Below are positions 5,134 to 6,251 of a DNA stretch of 6,251 bases, one piece after another (position 1 is the stretch's first letter; every line of letters starts with the position of its first letter). This stretch comes from Oscillospiraceae bacterium. GTDB taxonomy: Bacteria > Bacillota > Clostridia > Oscillospirales > Ruminococcaceae. The stretch spans positions 1-6,251 of the forward strand of contig JAUNBN010000082.1 in the NCBI GenBank assembly GCA_030527085.1, written 5' to 3'. Below the pieces are notes generated by a model that was given only the letters and a program-made list of their open reading frames with translations, was not told the origin of the DNA and did no database searches. The position numbers and the translations under genes are program-made.

Positions 5134-5162
5134 AGAGTATTCGCGCGGGCCCTTGAATATTC
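5134..5162 (-). promoter_or_regulatory. sigma-E-like sporulation promoter of spoIIID
   Basis: On the minus strand GAATATT (5162-5156) fits the sigma-E -35 consensus (K-M-ATATT). After exactly 14 bp comes AATACTCT (5141-5134), which matches six of eight positions of the -10 consensus CATACAMT. Transcription would start near 5127, about 30 bases before the GTG start. In Bacillus subtilis spoIIID is transcribed by sigma-E, which fits. No sigma-A boxes are evident in the same place. Confidence 0.65.
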
Positions 5163-5234
5163 GCGGCGCGCCGCAAGTACGCCAAGCTTCGTGAAGGCAT
5201 GTTCAATGTTGTGTTTCACCTGCCTTCGGATTCT

Positions 5235-5276
5235 TCAGGGTGTATTCCCCCGCCTTCAGCGGGGAATACGCCCTGA
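5235..5276. repeat. long hairpin with the CCCCGCC core, fourth copy
   Basis: The arms 5235-5253 and 5259-5276 pair nearly completely, with one bulged C and one G-T pair; TCAGGG/CCCTGA forms the outer stem and ATTCCCC/GGGGAAT the inner one. The GC core and TTC-containing loop match the hairpins at 898, 1187 and 3149. The conserved leader CAAAAGCGGG is not seen beside it, so it is a diverged or partial member. It lies between the divergent spoIIID and glycosyltransferase genes, where a terminator has no obvious job. The rest of 5163-5356 shows nothing else I can support. Confidence 0.6.
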
Positions 5277-5356
5277 CTTAATGACATTGCGCCGGAAGCG
5301 GGGGAACAAGGCATAAAAAACAGCGCGAGCGTGGCTCTGCCGGGCCGTCAAGGGGC

Positions 5357-5385
5357 TTGCCAGCGGGTTTTAATAATGCTATTCT
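5357..5385 (+). promoter_or_regulatory. sigma-A-type promoter of the glycosyltransferase
   Basis: TTGCCA (5357-5362, five of six matches to the -35 consensus) and TATTCT (5380-5385, four of six) are separated by 17 bp. Transcription would start near 5392, about 30 bases upstream of the ATG at 5423. Confidence 0.55.
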
Positions 5386-5422
5386 TAAACTCAACACAAA
5401 TAAATCAAGAGGAAAAGACAGA

Positions 5423-6251
5423 ATGGATAAGCTGCTCTCCGTGGTGGTGCCCGTTTACAAGGAAGAAAACACAATAGAGCCCTTTTTGCAGAGAACAGAG
5501 GCCGTATTTGAAAAAGAGGGCTACAATTACGAGATTATCTTTTGCCTCGACCCCTCTCCGGACAGAACCTGCGAGGTCATAAAGCGAAATATAGAGCGCA
5601 ACCCCAGAATAAAGCTGATTCGCTTCAGCCGCCGCTTCGGCCAGCCCGCGGCAACAATAGCGGGGATACTCAACTGTTCGGGGGAGGCCTGCGTTGTTAT
5701 AGACGTTGACCTTCAGGACCCGCCCGAGCTCATTCCCCAATTAGTTGAAAGGTGGCGCGAGGGCTACGAGGTCGTCTACGCCCAGCGCATCTCACGCGAG
5801 GGCGAGACGCTGTTTAAAAAGGCCGTCTCCGTTTTCGGCTACTGGCTCATAAACAGAATGGGCGAGGTGGATATCCCCGTCAACACCGGCGACTTCCGCC
5901 TCATCGACCGCCGGGTAATAGAGGAGCTGGGCCGCCTCAACGAGCACCACGGCTTTTTGCGCGGCATGGTGGCCTTCGTCGGCTTCAAGCAGACCGCCGT
6001 GCAGTACCGCCGCGACGCGCGCTACGCCGACAAGGGCAAGTACAACCGCTTCACCGGCTCGCTCACAATAGGCCTCAACGGGCTTATCTGCTTCTCCTCC
6101 AAGCCGCTCAAAATAATGTGCGGCATAGGCTTCGGCTTCGCGGTCTTCGGCGCGCTGCTGGGGCTCTTCTGGCTTATACAGCGCTTCCTCTTCACTTCGC
6201 CCATAGAGGGCTTCTCCGGCCTGGCCGTGCTTATTATGTTCTTCGCGGGCG
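5423..6251 (+). CDS. membrane GT2 glycosyltransferase, DPM1/GtrB-like, 3' end missing
   Basis: The frame is open for 276 codons and runs off the window. The GT-A domain begins with SVVVPVYKEEN (6-16), followed by the nucleotide-sugar loop CLDPSPDRT (41-49) and the metal-binding DVDLQDPPE (94-102). NTGDFRLIDRRV (154-165) and HGFLRGMVAFVGF (176-188) are typical of the polyprenyl-phosphate glycosyltransferase branch. The segment around 229-254 is a first membrane helix and a second begins near 262, as in GtrB-type enzymes that load glucose or another sugar onto undecaprenyl phosphate at the inner membrane face. AGAGGA (5408-5413) is the ribosome site. The usual DDGS motif is replaced by DPSPD, a variant I believe occurs in part of the family. 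The sugar, and any cell-wall or surface-polymer cluster downstream, cannot be seen here. Confidence 0.88.
   Translation, partial: MDKLLSVVVPVYKEENTIEPFLQRTEAVFEKEGYNYEIIFCLDPSPDRTCEVIKRNIERNPRIKLIRFSRRFGQPAATIAGILNCSGEACVVIDVDLQDPPELIPQLVERWREGYEVVYAQRISREGETLFKKAVSVFGYWLINRMGEVDIPVNTGDFRLIDRRVIEELGRLNEHHGFLRGMVAFVGFKQTAVQYRRDARYADKGKYNRFTGSLTIGLNGLICFSSKPLKIMCGIGFGFAVFGALLGLFWLIQRFLFTSPIEGFSGLAVLIMFFAG

Noticed and set aside
5097..5219. 41-residue N-terminal extension of SpoIIID to an ATG at 5219
   Set aside because: The extension is unlike the family, covers the sigma-E-like promoter, and the GTG at 5096 has a better ribosome site.
898..5276. CRISPR array reading of the repeated hairpins
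   Set aside because: The copies are dispersed over kilobases, differ in arm sequence, have no regular spacers, and no cas gene is present.
5281..5316. short plus-strand open frame of 11 codons starting ATGACATTG
   Set aside because: It has no ribosome binding site and no clear promoter upstream; too short to support.

Overview
The window looks like chromosomal DNA of a spore-forming member of the Firmicutes, most likely a fairly GC-rich anaerobic Clostridia lineage. The evidence is a SpoIIID-type sporulation regulator with a sigma-E-like promoter, an aldo/keto reductase carrying two C-terminal 4Fe-4S motifs (common in anaerobic Firmicutes), strong GGAGG-type ribosome binding sites, GTG and TTG starts, and frequent ATA/AGA codons in GC-rich genes. 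I cannot name the species from sequence alone.

Layout, left to right. (1) 1-290 (+): the 3' end of a LysR-type regulator. (2) 415-867 (+): tadA, the tRNA adenosine deaminase, behind a TATAAT promoter. (3) 868-1311: a 444-base stretch without a credible gene, filled with hairpins and short repeats. (4) 1312-2313 (-): an inosine/uridine-preferring nucleoside hydrolase with its own promoter and terminator. (5) 2426-2930 (-): a small P-loop kinase of the FlaR/'topology modulation' type, interrupted by a one-base frameshift. (6) 3013-3043: a textbook MerR-family promoter (19-bp spacer containing a 20-bp palindrome), then a leader of about 210 bases holding another hairpin repeat. (7) 3264-3641 and 3656-4765 (+): a MerR-family regulator and an aldo/keto reductase-ferredoxin fusion, 14 bases apart and surely one operon. 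(8) 4812-5096 (-): spoIIID, convergent with the reductase across a shared terminator. (9) 5423-6251 (+): a membrane-anchored GT2 glycosyltransferase cut by the window end.

The genes are mostly unrelated single transcription units. The exception is the MerR-reductase pair. The regulator has a single cysteine, Cys52, at the position reported as the electrophile sensor in the AdhR/NmlR subfamily. Its presumed operator lies in the upstream promoter, and its partner is a carbonyl-reducing enzyme type, so an autoregulated aldehyde or electrophile response is a reasonable inference.

The most novel-looking signal is a family of short intergenic palindromic repeats. Hairpins with a CCCCGCC/GGCGGGG core lie at about 898-928, 1187-1221, 3149-3181 and 5235-5276. 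Two of them (877-953 and 3131-3205) share conserved flanks on both sides, and three are bracketed by related direct repeats 90-92 bases apart. This looks like a small non-autonomous element or REP-like family that has settled in intergenic regions, including the merR leader.
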